A stretch of DNA of 64,000 nucleotides, taken from contig JAOTOL010001625.1 in the NCBI GenBank assembly GCA_034440575.1, forward strand, positions 1,178,001 to 1,242,000, read 5' to 3'. This document shows, one piece after another, positions 1 through 11,690 of the stretch. Under the pieces are notes generated by a model. It did not search any database. It saw only the letters and a list, made by a program, of their open reading frames with translations, and was not told the origin of the DNA. Origin of the DNA: Imbricaverruca yamaguchii (lineage: Eukaryota > Arthropoda > Thecostraca > Neoverrucidae). Both the position numbers and the translations under genes were made by a program. Position 1 is the first letter of the stretch; each line of letters opens with the position of its first letter.

Positions 1-590
1 TAGAGCGGTTAGGACATAAAAACAAGCAACAAGCGAATGTATTAGATATTACTTTATTGTATTATGCACAGCAGGCCAAAACTGAATATCAAAATGTATT
101 CGGGTTGACTTCCTAATTTGTGGACCATCAGCCAAGGGAAGCCCAAAATTGAAGAGCCCTCTGATAGCCAATCTGCGCAGCTAATATGACTGGTCAGCAA
201 ACCAGATGTAGGATCGACAGCTTCAGAAATGAAAAACACAACTTACAGTTCAACTTGTCTCTCACGGTTATCAATAACTGATATTACTCGACAACTGTCA
301 CATAATTATCGGAAATGCTCAAGACTGGTTCGACGTGAAACTCCATCGTGGCTCCATGAAGGTCGTGGAGGTCATAGAAGTCACGGAAGTCATGGAGGTC
401 ATGAAGGCCATGGATGTCATGAGGCTCGTGGTTTATTACTTCCGTATCGGGCATAGCTGTCCACCTGTGCGAATTGCATCAGCTGCCGCTGCACGGATTG
501 TCAGCCACATCTGCGGATGTCGTTAGCAATCATTGCCGACGCAAAGTGGACACGTATGTGGGCGCAGATTATCATTCAGATCTACAAATA
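1..590. other. Unassigned sequence with a short 9-bp-like repeat
   Basis: No gene or element was recognised here. A small run of GTCATGGAG-like repeats lies at about 355-425. The short reading frames across it reflect that repeat and show no coding signature. Confidence 0.5.
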
Positions 591-1095
591 GCACTGCTCT
601 CCGGAAGATGTCATGCTACAAAGCTGCGAATTGATTCTACGTGTCTACAGATGTCATTAGACTCATCTGCGCAAGTCGCAAGACTCTTCTACATTTGCCG
701 TTATATTCCCCTACGGATGTCACTAAACCCCTCTGCAGATGTCATAAAACTCCTTCGCAGATGACTTTAGACCTTCTGCAGATGACATTAGATTCTTTTG
801 CGCATGCCATTAGACTCTTCTAGACTAGACTCAGGTGTCATTATACTCCCCTACAGATGTCATTAAACCCCTTTGCAGATGTCATTAAGCTCCTTCGCAG
901 ATGACATTAAACTCTTCTACAGATGTCATTAGACTCTTCTGCGCATGCCATTAGACATTAGAATATGCCATTAGAGGACATATTCCATTGTATTCCCCTG
1001 CAGATGTCATTAAAGCCTCTACAGATGCCATTAGACTTATCTGCAGGTGCCATTAGTCTCATTCGTGGTCATGAGATTCATCTGTGGATGTCATA
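590..1095 (+). repeat. Degenerate minisatellite, ~22-bp unit
   Basis: The motif CAGATGTCATTA recurs about every 20-25 bases, with variants such as GCGCATGCCATTAGAC. Units are diverged with many indels, so the array looks old. Confidence 0.8.
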
Positions 1096-1275
1096 AGACG
1101 CCTGTGCACATATGTGCACCTCCACTAATCGCCATGTTGTGTGCAATTGCTCAATGCTGACAAAAAAAAGGTCACTCACCTTCTTAGGTATTGTTGCGAA
1201 TCTCCTAAGTGACTATTGCGAATGTCTTAGCGAATCTTCTAAGTCGCATCATCACACCACCACCTCTCCACATCA

Positions 1276-2147
<872 letters not shown>

Positions 2148-2149
2148 CC

Positions 2150-2670
2150 GCATCACATTGCCGTCATTAGTGGTCACTTATTATGGTCTCTACGTATGGT
2201 ACTAGCGGTCTCCGCAGCCGTCCGTATAGCGATGGCCGCAGGCGTCATTAGCAGCCCCAGCACGCGCTCAGGCGCAGGACTGTGTGGGATCTGTACCGAG
2301 CCGGGATCGGTCTGGCCCTGGGAGGACGCCACTCTTGGACCCTCAGTGGCGTTGTTTGTGCCGAGCTATGCCAAAGCGCATGTCAAGAAGGGCGATTTTA
2401 GCGTGCCGTCCCTGCCAGTCGTCCGCCCGATAATGTCGCCGCCGTTTCTCAGAGCAGTTCGCTTGGAGGCGGACGACGTATGCAAAGGCTGACTAATTAG
2501 GAGTGGGATGTATGGGATGCTCGCCAGATGAACTTCGGCAGCACTGATCCTCTCTCGTATCGTCCTGTTGTGGTCATTGTGTACTTCGTCTTGGCGATTG
2601 TGGCAGTAGAGTACTACTACTACAGTCGTGACACAATCGTGTGCGATGGCGGTGCCGACTCGTGGCAAAT
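2150..2670. other. Unassigned GC-moderate sequence after the (CA)n tract
   Basis: The sequence is unique. Frames are open partly by read-through from the CA tract. No motif, splice structure or element could be recognised. Confidence 0.4.
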
Positions 2671-2679
2671 TCAGTGACG

Positions 2680-2905
2680 CTCCACTTCCAGAAGAATATT
2701 TAATCGTTGCTCCGCTGTTTTGCTGCTTATCACTTCATCGTAATCGGTCGGCTGATACTGACCTGTAAAGATGAAGTGATGTGATTGGTCGGATGGTACC
2801 GACTTGCACAGATGAAATAATGTGATTGGTTGGATGGTGCCAACCGGTGACGATAAAGTGATGTGATTGGTTGGCTGGTGCCGATCGGTGACATCTGATG
2901 TCAGC
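2680..2905 (+). repeat. Short minisatellite, ~45-55-bp unit, about 4 copies
   Basis: Copies of AAGTGATGTGATTGGT followed by a GGTGCCGAC/ACC segment and GGTGAC occur four times with substitutions. Confidence 0.75.
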
Positions 2906-5030
2906 TTTAAGTTAACTTTGCGGCTGCGGCGAATGGATCGTTTCTTTAGGTGCGGTATAATTTCCAGCTTATTTGGCAGCTGTAAGCAATACATTTTCTG
3001 ACAGTATGAAATACATAGAGGCAACGGAAGGACTACATCTTTCAGTATTGTTGACTGACCTGATCTTGTCTCTATATGAGCGCACGCGCTACAAAGCGAA
3101 ACCGAAGTTTTGTCGTGTGAGTTTATGCAAGCATGCAGAACGCTGCAATGCACCTGCTCAAACCCCGGGACACCGGTGGCAGCCTGTTATCGTCAAAGTC
3201 CCAGTTTCTTGCGATATGAAATCATGGCATGCCTTCTGAAATCCACGCTTGAAGGTGATCATTCTTTTGTGTGCAAAATCATACAATTATCACATACAAC
3301 AGTTAAGAAAGGCAAGAAAGACTAAATAACCTATTGACATTGATGAGAGGACAGCAGGGGATTGTGCCGGAAACGGGGGCATGCGAAAATTGACGACTTG
3401 CCCCCAAAAATAATTGCCTGGAGCTGCTCCTAGGAAAGCCAAAATTTTGGAAGAATTGACAAAATATGCGCGTAGAATATTTCCGTAGAGTAACACAATT
3501 TCAAGAACTTACCTCTACAGGTTAGAGGACAGCATTATAGAAACTAATTGGGCGATTCGGCCTCCCAATAAACGGGAATAATGTCAAGTGTCACGGTTGG
3601 AGTATGTGGGAGATGAATCGCAACAGTCGAGGAAGGCATACGCTACCATCCAGCAGGAAAGCAATGGCGGCGAACTCGCTACATCTCACGGCACAGGAAT
3701 TGACAGTAAAATGCCGCCCACAAAGTCCTCATCATTCTATTCTTATAATGATTGTCTATGCCGTCTTTAAAGATGTTCAATATGCTGCTACTGACAAGGG
3801 TTTCTGGCAGCTGATTCCAGTGTTCTATTACCCTGTTGGTGAAGAAAGTCTGTAGGAAGAAGTACACTGACTAAATTCAGCAAATTGAGATGTGCAACTT
3901 GTATAGGATCTGTGCAACTTGCATAGGGTCTGTGCAACTTGCATGGGGTCTGCCACACAGCTTGTCAGTCCGTGCTTATTCCGTGATAAATATTGTATGT
4001 TATTGGGAAGTTAGCCTTCACCCACCCGTGCACGGAGTTAATGGAGTCCCCAAAGGGTTTCCCGAGACAGCGAAAAAAGTCGCGCAGTCGAGCACTGCCC
4101 CGCCGCTTGATCTAGCTGATCGGACATCCCTTGTTGTGCGACCTTGTTGTGACCTTGTTGTGCGAATAGTTTGAAGATGTCTTGTCTCGTCACTAACTTG
4201 GCACCACAAACTGAATCCAGGCCAGGCCAGGCCAGGCCGCTTCCCCAAACCGTGAATTATATGCAATTTGTCTCCCCTGTTGCCCCCAAATGGCCAACGA
4301 CGGACGTGATAGGATGACGAGCTACTCAGCTGACGTGGCTATGCAGGTCATCGACCTTCCAAAGCAATTCGAGGCTATTGATCTTACTCGATCTCAGATG
4401 ACCTTTCCGGTTTGATTCTGATCTACTCCGGAGTCAATGTGGACGTTGAGGCTGGATTCCGAGTCTGTATCAACCTTTCGATGCGAGGAACTATTGTTCT
4501 CGGTGACTATTTTTGAAGTTCTAAAGATGAGGTCACACGCCAGCCTTGTCTGACCTTTGATCAATATGATCTGGGCTGACCATTACTCAGTATGGCCTTG
4601 GCTCAAAGGTAACATATCGCACATTGCTGGTGTTCCATTATACTGAAGAATGCCGTGTTGAACATACCAAACGTGTGTCCGTTAGTGATTTTACACACGG
4701 AGAGATTCAAAGTGAACAGTCGTTACTTTTGCCTTGAAAACATATGTTGAAACCGCCATGGAGGGTTGACGATGTCAATCGCAGGGTTGCGTCACGAGCA
4801 ACAAGCTGGTTTTCTTTGTTTCGTGTCGCCACTTCTCTCCGTTTGTAAACGCCAGGGGAGTATTGCAACCCCTCTGCATCGCTCAAGCTGGCAAACAAAT
4901 CGTGCGCGGACGGGGGCTGAGCCTCTCAAAACCGGCATTTCGGACTGGCCGACCGAGTTGATTGCTGCCAATAGAAGAAAGACCAGATGCTTCACTGACC
5001 GCCGGCCACTTGACACTTGACCGCTGGCTT
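2905..5030. other. Unassigned unique sequence
   Basis: No gene was recognised. A 20-bp unit, TGTGCAACTTGCATAGGGTC, is repeated about three times at 3890-3950, and a small AGGCC repeat lies near 4220. The reading frames here are short and lack recognisable domains. Confidence 0.45.
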
Positions 5031-5092
5031 CGCTGCATGACCGACGCAGTCGATGCGCCCTTAAACTCCAATAACTAACTAACTGACCGCTG
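5030..5092 (+). repeat. Dispersed repeat fragment (SINE-tail-like)
   Basis: It contains ACGCAGTCGATGCGCCCTTAA followed by a CTAACTAACT tail. Related copies lie at 20893-20955 on the minus strand and 36828-36872 on the plus strand, with a more distant one at 33935-34000. The shared ending suggests the 3' end of a short retroelement. Confidence 0.6.
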
Positions 5093-5555
5093 GCTTCATT
5101 CGTGGTAAGCACTATCAACCGTACTTTATCGCAGATGAATCCGTCGCACGACGCGTGACGTGCGTCACTTATGCCGACATCGCGCTTAGTCTCTATCCCA
5201 AGAAATGTCGTCGAGGAAGACGGTGTTGCACTCAGTCGATAAGTTCCGTACAGCGGCATCGACTTGGTACCTGACGGTACGGCTGCAGTACGGAGCACCT
5301 GCGTCTTTCTCCCGCTCCACTGGCTCCCCTGAGGTCTCCCTATGCTAGTGTTGTGATAGCTGGGCAATGTTCGAACACGTTCTCGCGTTGGGATGGTGCG
5401 TTGCACGACAACGCTCCAATCGAACAGCCATCTTACCGTGCTGAACTAATGGCCAGGTGATATTGTCGTGTCGGTGTATTAGCCGATAGCCTGATCATGT
5501 GGAGGAAATCACTGGGAGTCTCGTTGCGTCTGGCGGTGAGCAGGCCACGTGGTCG
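5092..5555. other. Unassigned unique sequence
   Basis: A 204-residue minus-strand frame spans this area. It has no recognisable motif, and I do not treat it as a gene. Confidence 0.4.
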
Positions 5556-5559
5556 GACC

Positions 5560-6000
5560 TCAGTCTGGGTCTGGTCTGGTCTGGTCTGGTCTGGTCGGGT
5601 CTGAGTTTGGTCTGGTCTGGTCGGGTCTGATCGAGTCCTGGCCTGGTCTGATTCCTGGTCTGGTCTGAGTCTTGGTCTGGTCTGAGTCCTGGTCTAGTCT
5701 GAGTCCTGGTATGGTCTGAGTCCTGATCTGACTCCTGGTCTGGTCTGAGTCCTGGTATGGTCTGAGTTCTGGTCTGGTCTGGTCTGAGTCCCGGCCTGAT
5801 CGGGTCGGATCTGAGTCCTCGTCTGGTCTGGGTCGTGGTCTGGTCTGGCCTGAGTCCTGGTCTGGTTTGCGTCCTGGTCTGGTCTGCGTCCTGGTCTGGT
5901 CTGGTCAGAGTCGGGTCTGAGTCCTGGTCTGGTCTGCGTCCTGGTCTGGTCTGCGTCCTGGTCTGGTCTGGTCTGAGTCGGGTCTGAGTCCTGGTCTGAG
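5560..6000 (+). repeat. CTGGT/CTGAGTC low-complexity array
   Basis: TCTGGTCTGG and TCTGAGTCCTGG units of 5-14 bases are shuffled across about 440 bases. Read on the minus strand they give Asp-Gln-Thr-Arg-Pro repeats, which keep a frame open without indicating a gene. Confidence 0.9.
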
Positions 6001-6780
6001 TGACGAATGATGCGCGCCGTCTGCTGGGCGGCAGAGCAGAGATCGATTGGTGGACTCGTCTGAGGAGCACGAGCACCTGTTGTGACTGTAAATCACAGCC
6101 CGGAGATGGGCCGATGTCACGCTCGGGTGACCTCGCTCGGCGGCTGCCACGACGAGGCTGCTCCGTTCCAAGTTGGTGTAACACCTGACCGGGGGCTCGG
6201 AGTTAACCTCGATAAGTGAGTTGGTCGTGATCCTCGATGGGTTTCGTCCTGGCTGGGCCAGCCGACAAATCCGCCTTCGTCCCACAACGGGTTCTCGAAA
6301 TAGCTGCCCTACTCACGCCTACCTATGTAAGCTGGGCTGAAATGTCGAACACCGTTAGAAAGACCCGCTGGTGTACAGCTCGAAGCATATTCTAAATTTG
6401 GACTTTGACTGCTCATGATGTTACCAGAGGTCATGTTATGTCCACCTGCGGACCTTTACTTCAACCCATGCAAATAAGCAAACAATAGCAGCGCCTGTTT
6501 CCTTCCGGCATTCTCTCAAGAACTAGCATAACTGAATGTGATCGTGTTGATAGTAAAGAATGGTCAGGGGAGCATAGGTCAGGTCGGGTCAGAGTCAAGC
6601 TTGAAAGCCAAGTTCAAAATAGTCCCGCGTTCTCCCACGTCCTGCCGGTGACCACCACCCAACTATATCAGCATTTATTCTCAGACAGTGGTAGGGCAGA
6701 TGGGACCGCTTGGAGTTCAACAAACTAAAGCAAATTATGCCACACTTTATGCTGTGGCCCTCGTCTTTCAGCCAGACTAT
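6000..6780. other. Unassigned unique sequence
   Basis: No gene, RNA or element was recognised between the CTGGT array and the poly-G-containing repeat. Confidence 0.4.
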
Positions 6781-6783
6781 AAG

Positions 6784-7170
6784 GCAGTGGCGCATCGGAG
6801 GGGGGGGGGGGCAGGGGCCCGGGCCCCCATGAGACCAAAGTGCCCTTTTAGCCAAAAGTGCCCTCTTGGCCGGAATGTCCCAAATTTAGCCCAAAAGTCA
6901 CCCGGCTCATGTGCCCGTCTGTGCCAAAGGTGCCCTTTGGGCCCAAAACTGCCCTTTTGGCCCAAAAATGGCATTCCCCTGTGCCCTTTCCTGTTCTATG
7001 CGGCATGGAAAATTCACGCACCCTCCCCCCCCCCGGTCAACAAACCTCCCAGTGCGCCCCGGGCCGCAAAGTGCCCTTTTGGAGCCGGTCAAGTGCCCCT
7101 TTGGAGCCGCCCAAGTGCCCTTTTCGACCCGGGCCCCCCATGGAAAACTCCTGGGTGCGCACATGCTAGA
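6784..7170 (+). mobile_element. Interspersed repeat with CAGTGGCGCATC/poly-G end (MITE-like)
   Basis: The left side begins CAGTGGCGCATCGG and runs into a G tract and a GGGCCCGGGCCCCC block. The interior repeats GTGCCCTTTTGG-like phrases. The right side carries CCCGGGCCCCCCATGG and then CTGGGTGCGCAC, roughly mirroring the left end. A similar terminus on the opposite strand is seen at about 17160-17182. The termini resemble a non-autonomous DNA transposon, but the boundaries and the class are uncertain. Confidence 0.5.
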
Positions 7171-7918
7171 AGGGATGAGGTGGCCCTCTGTCGTCTCATA
7201 ATTGGTCAAACACCAGCTACAGGTAGGTATTTATTGTGTGAGACGACAGACCCAAATGCGTAAGGTGTGATGCCACACTGGCAGCGCGGCACGTTTGGTA
7301 ACGTACCCAGAATATGCGGAAGGACGCAGAATCCATTTCAGATGTGATGCGAATACTCTGAGGTTGGTGAACTTACTGGGAAATTATTTCCGGTATATGC
7401 ACAATAAAGCGGTCGCATGCTTCCTTGCGGAAATAGGATTGTATGTAACATATGCAACTGCCTAGCTGATAAAGTGCTTCCCCAGGCATCTCCTATTTGA
7501 ATGTGATAATCTGACGCGTGCTGAAGCAAGCTTGGTATGGGTGCAATATAACCCACTTGGGCTGGCGCGTCGGTTGCATGTTGTTATTGTATTTGGCTCA
7601 TGGGTGTTAATGCAAAATGTTGGAATAACCAAAAAATGTAAATTTCAGTTTTGCCTCCATGCACACGGTATCCGACACGTGCTTCAGCAAATACCTGAAC
7701 CGAAACGATTGGACAGTCATTACTTTACAAAAGCACGTACATTTTGTTAGCATCGGACATGGGATTGCCGAGTTGGCGACGTTAAAGCGAGTGCACATTT
7801 CGGCATTTTTGCGTTTAACCGAATTTTCGACTTCCTATGTATTCAACCAAGAGGCTTAAAATCGATTTTCAACTTGTTTTCCAGAACGGGTTACGGTGCT
7901 CATCATTTGTCCCACACG
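7170..7918. other. Unassigned unique sequence
   Basis: The sequence is AT-richer and unique. The 60-70-residue frames have no recognised features. Confidence 0.4.
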
Positions 7919-8052
7919 ACAGCCGATATCACCACACGGTGGCAGGCTGGCAAAATTACCCCCCCCCCATACACACACGACACTACCCAGTGTGTGTGTG
8001 GGGGGGGGGGGTGAGTTTGGGCAGCCTGCCACCGTGTGGTGATGTCGGCTGG
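7919..8052. repeat. Long foldback (inverted repeat) element
   Basis: Arms at 7920-7951 and 8020-8051 are reverse complements with about two mismatches over 32 bases (core GGTGGCAGGCTG against CAGCCTGCCACC). The inner parts also pair: a C tract with ATACACACAC faces GTGTGTGTG with a G tract. The whole piece could fold into one hairpin of about 130 bases. It may be a solo MITE. Confidence 0.85.
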
Positions 8053-8728
8053 TGCACCACCCAGGACGTCCTTGGACACTTAACCACGTGTCGTGGTGAA
8101 AATGTCACCGCTTAGTCCGCAGCTGCTGAACCTTGGTTCGATCTAACTAAGCGTCAAAATCTTCCACGTCATCACGATGACGTCATAGCTAAGACTGTTC
8201 TGATTGGCTTGCTTCCGCATTGGCTAATTGGATCCCGCCAATGATAGCACAGACGGCACATGCGCATAACCACCCCAGGCCAATAGGGCAGTACAGGACT
8301 TTTTACGATGTGGTGTGCGGGCTGCATGTCGGGCAGTCACAAGTCAGACGTGAACTGAAACATCATGCAAAGCTGGACATGTTGATCCCATGCCAGTGGC
8401 AGCTTAAATTTAGACTACTGTCAGAGTTCTGTTCATGGTAGTACGGAACGCACGGTTTTAACGAGGGGCATCAATAGTAGCCATGATACACTATGGGTCA
8501 TGAAGGAAAACAACTGACGGCCTCACTGAAGTATGCAGGATACAATTCCTGATCAATTGATCACAGGGCGGTAGAAATATGTCAACAATAATTTTCAGAC
8601 TTATTGGCATGCCTAATGTCAATAAGTCTGTGCGCTAATCACATTTGCTGTGAAACAGTCTGCGTGATGTTACATGCGAGGGCGCCGAGAATAACCGAGT
8701 ACTACTTATCACTACTACCAACTAGGCA
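8052..8728. other. Unassigned sequence with a perfect 11-bp hairpin
   Basis: No gene was recognised. A perfect inverted repeat is present at 8596-8606 and 8620-8630 (CAGACTTATTG / CAATAAGTCTG) with a 13-base loop. Confidence 0.6.
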
Positions 8729-9547
8729 CTACTTGGTATGATACGGTTTAAAGCAGGGAATGCGGAGCCCGACCCGACACTTCTCGCAATACGAATGGAG
8801 CTTGCCGGTGCATCCAGGTCCTTGGCACCGCCGCTGTTTGTCGGCCATGTCGATGAAGTGGCCCACCTGGTCGTACCGCATGTCCGGGATAGCCCTGGAT
8901 GACGATAGCGCGCGCACAGGTCCGAATCCGGACACCCTCAGGTAAACGACAGCGATTTGCCTCAGGAATTCCAGCAGGCTCAGAGGGCTGCCCACTGCAT
9001 GGCGGTGCAGGATCCATGCATACACCACCCCCATGTCCAGCATCCACGTGAAAAGCACCACTTCTTCCCACGGATGCTGGTGCTGTACTTGCTGCATGGC
9101 CAGTCGTGCTCGTCGACGTCACCAATGAACTTGGTGTAGTCATGTACCATGCGTGGTTGATTCACAAACGTGTGTGCTCGTTGGGATCTTTCCGGCCGTT
9201 TGACGCGTGCGAAGGGTTTGCCACCGTCGGAGTTCGATATCAGGGTGACGTAGAGGTTGTCGTTCCACCTGGTCATCATCACCTCGCTCGTGTCTAACCA
9301 CGCGGTTATACGAGGCACCATTCTTCTTCGACACCACTTTGCTGTCGAGAACGGGGCAGTGCGACGTTCGGTTTTCTCGTACAGTGTTGGTTGCTCTGTA
9401 TCCGTTCTTGGCGAGCGTGATAGGCATCAGCTGGCAAGATGTAAAGAGGTTGTGAAAGTAGACGTTGTGGTCACTTAATGCGTCAACGACTTCAAGCATG
9501 TCCATGGCCACTCTGGTGTGCAGTGGAAGTATAGTTGCTGTCCTCAT
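8729..9547 (-). pseudogene. piggyBac-like transposase remnant, frameshifted and N-terminally deleted
   Basis: Three minus-strand frames continue one protein. The first (from 9547) has HNVYFHNLFTSCQL and GYRATNTVRENR, the region holding a piggyBac catalytic Asp. The second (from about 9321) has WNDNLYVTLISN, then DYTKFIGDVDEHDW and SIRGKKW. The third (from about 9097) ends with the Cys-rich C-terminal domain, RRCQGPGC...YCEKC...CFKPYH. Frame changes near 9310 and 9060 break the gene. The N-terminal half of the usual transposase of about 550-600 residues is missing, because the remnant meets the element terminus directly at about 9540. Family knowledge: transposase of TTAA-specific cut-and-paste elements. 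It must be inactive. Confidence 0.85.
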
Positions 9548-9575
9548 ATGAGGACACTGGGCGTTAATGGGTTAA
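9540..9575 (-). mobile_element. piggyBac-type terminal inverted repeat with TTAA target site
   Basis: Read on the minus strand, this begins TTAACCCATTAACGCCCAGT and ends in the 16-bp palindrome GTCCTCATATGAGGAC (9540-9555). TTAA is at 9572-9575. This fits a piggyBac-like 5' end. It is joined almost directly to mid-transposase coding sequence, so the copy is internally deleted. No matching opposite terminus was found near 8450-8730. Confidence 0.7.
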
Positions 9576-9990
9576 GCTGATGTGCATTGGGTCACTTCAG
9601 GACCTCTTAATGTCGGTGTCGAGGTGTTCGGTTCAGCACCTCTTGATCTTTGGGTCGACGTGGTCAGTCCAGTCACTTACCGCTGCCGTTTCCGTGCAAC
9701 ATTTCCTGTCTCCGTACTCGCGGTGTATCTGAGGAAACGGTTTGGCTAATCAGGTGGTAGATAGGCAAACTTCCAATCTTAGGCACACATCCCGAATTTC
9801 CCGATGGCCAGTCAGCTACCTTGTCCACAGCGTATCATAACCTCCACAGCTCATAACCTCCGCAACTCATAACCTCCACTTGTCATTGCCACCCACCAAC
9901 ACCCTCCCCACCCACCCATCCCCGCCTCATCCCCACCAATATCACCCCATCCCCACCCACCCCACCCCATCCGCCTGGCTGTCTTGGCGC
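9576..9990. other. Unassigned sequence with C-rich repeats
   Basis: Three copies of CATAACCTCC occur at 9836-9878, followed by a CCCACC/CCCATCC-rich tract at 9890-9970. No gene was recognised. Confidence 0.5.
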
Positions 9991-10249
9991 CCACGCAGTG
10001 CTACACGCCCCCGGATGTGTACGGCCGTCCGCCACTTCCGGGCCGGCCCCGCCTCGGCCGGCTCTGCGGCGGCAATCTGCACCGGCCCGCTGTTGGCCCC
10101 GACCAGACGCGCCTCGGCGCGCTCTCTCGAGAGCAGCTCTGACCCGGCTCTCGGCCACTTTACGACCGGTCTCGGCCGGACCGTGCTCGCACTCTGGGGA
10201 GCAGTTGGCAGGCTGCCAGATCTGGCTGCCGGACGACACAGATTTCACA
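9990..10249 (+). promoter_or_regulatory. GC/CpG-rich block, possible promoter and 5' UTR
   Basis: The block is sharply richer in G, C and CpG than its flanks, contains several CGGCC and CCGG clusters, and directly precedes an ATG in good context (10250). No TATA box is evident. A CpG-rich promoter/5' UTR is plausible but unproven. Confidence 0.3.
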
Positions 10250-10284
10250 ATGGATCTCACGCTGATCCGCCGGGCGAAATTCGG
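10250..10284 (+). CDS. Possible short first coding exon (MDLTLIRRAKF-)
   Basis: ATG at 10250 has the context TTTCACAATGG, close to the invertebrate initiation consensus. Eleven codons and two bases follow, then GG|GTAGGT at 10283-10290, a reasonable 5' splice site. The exon ends in phase 2, which matches the exon opening at 16234 of gene A. The phase match has a one-in-three chance of arising randomly, and the peptide is not a signal sequence, which a secreted ligand would need. Treat it as a candidate only. Confidence 0.25.
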
Positions 10285-10289
10285 GTAGG

Positions 10290-11235
10290 TCGGCTTAGTG
10301 TCGGCGGGAAGCGTGGTCTGTAGCGGGTTTGCTCTTGGCGCGCCGGTGGGTGATAGGGAATTGCGTGTGGGTGGATGGGGTGGGTTTGCTTCTCTTGGGA
10401 CCCTGACGTCCATTCAGGTGGTCCAGACGGTGTTCGGTAGTAGGTAGACGCTGTAGCTGAGGAAGCCCGGCAATTTCGGTGTTTTGGGTTACGTTGTTCT
10501 CGATCGGTGTTTCTCGACTTGTTTCTTCACGATGGGGTATCGACTTCTGTCGGAAGCTGAACATCAACCGGGGGTTTAATAAACTATGCATTTCTTGGGG
10601 GTTACCTTCAAGAAAGGGATGAACAGGAACGGCTTGCCTTGTGCAGCTGTAGCTGATAGTTCAAGCACGTAGGCTAGCACAAGCCTTCCTTACGGAGATT
10701 CATCAGCGTATAAATTCGTTAGGCTGGTTCCTCAACTCTCGTCATTTACTGTGAAATAGAAATACATATTGGTGACAAAATTGCGCCTTGGGTATCGCAC
10801 GATATAGGCAATGCCCTATGTTCTATTTGTAATAGTTCGTCAACAAATTAATCTCTAAGGCAGTTGGAAAGTTAGAATTCCCCGAAACGTCGGATATCGC
10901 CTGCAGCCGCGTCTCGGGTGGAATATATTTTAGACCCATAGCATAAACACGAGAGAAAACTCACCAAAGATAAGTAAGGTAAAGTCATAAATTTTCAATC
11001 GTTGATTTGAGCTCATTTGGCTGACAGACCAGGTGAGGTGAAATATCGTTTGATTTGAGCTCACTTGGCTGGCAGACCAGGTCAGGTCAAACATCCGCAG
11101 TCTGCACGAGCTACACACACGGCCGTGGCGTTGCGCCGGCTTCCGGTAAAACAACAAAGTCGTCTTACGAGGAACAAAATAGTCGCCAAGTTTGGATCAT
11201 GTTGCATTGTATTCCATGACTTTTGTCGAGGTCGT
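10290..11235. other. Unassigned unique sequence
   Basis: No gene was recognised. Two related segments around TTTGAGCTCATTTGGCTG and TTTGAGCTCACTTGGCTG (11005-11070) form a short direct repeat. Confidence 0.4.
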
Positions 11236-11239
11236 CCGA

Positions 11240-11690
11240 GGCCAACCAAAAAGTGACCTCGCTTCACCTTGGGAGGTCACCGGTGGGATGACCGTCAGTG
11301 TCAGCGGCAGGTGACGCCAATAAGTGACCTCGCTTCACCTTGAGAAGGTCACCGGTGGGATGACCGTCAGTGTCAGCGGCAGGTTATGACGTCAATGGGT
11401 GACCTCGCTTCACCTTGAGAAGGTCACCGATGGGACGACAGTCAATGTCAGCGGCAGGTGATGACGTCAATGAGTGACCTCGCTTCACCTTGAGAAGGTC
11501 ACCGATGGGACGACCGTCAGTGTCAGCGGCAGGTGATGACGTCAATGAGTGACCTCGCTTCACCTTGAGAAGGTCACCTGTGGGATGACCGTCAGCGGCA
11601 GGTGACGACGTCAATGAGTGACCTCGCTTCCCCTTAAGAAGGTCACCGATGGGACGACCGTCAGTGTCAGCGGCAGGTGATGACGTAAAT
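11240..11690 (+). repeat. Minisatellite, ~76-bp unit, 6 copies, each with CRE-like and AGGTCA sites
   Basis: Each copy carries GTGACCTCGCTTCACCTTGA, then GAAGGTCACCG, GACCGTCAGTGTCAGCGGC and GGTGATGACGTCAATGA. GTGACCT and AGGTCAC face each other within each unit and could pair. Most copies contain TGACGTCA, the palindromic CRE core. Copies differ by a few substitutions, and some have small deletions. Confidence 0.9.

Noticed and set aside
4792..5406. 204-codon minus-strand frame as a gene
   Set aside because: Low-information sequence with no motif, and a dispersed repeat crosses it.
8748..9143. 131-codon minus-strand frame overlapping the piggyBac remnant
   Set aside because: It is the shadow of the transposase in another frame. 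The conserved motifs are in the other frames.
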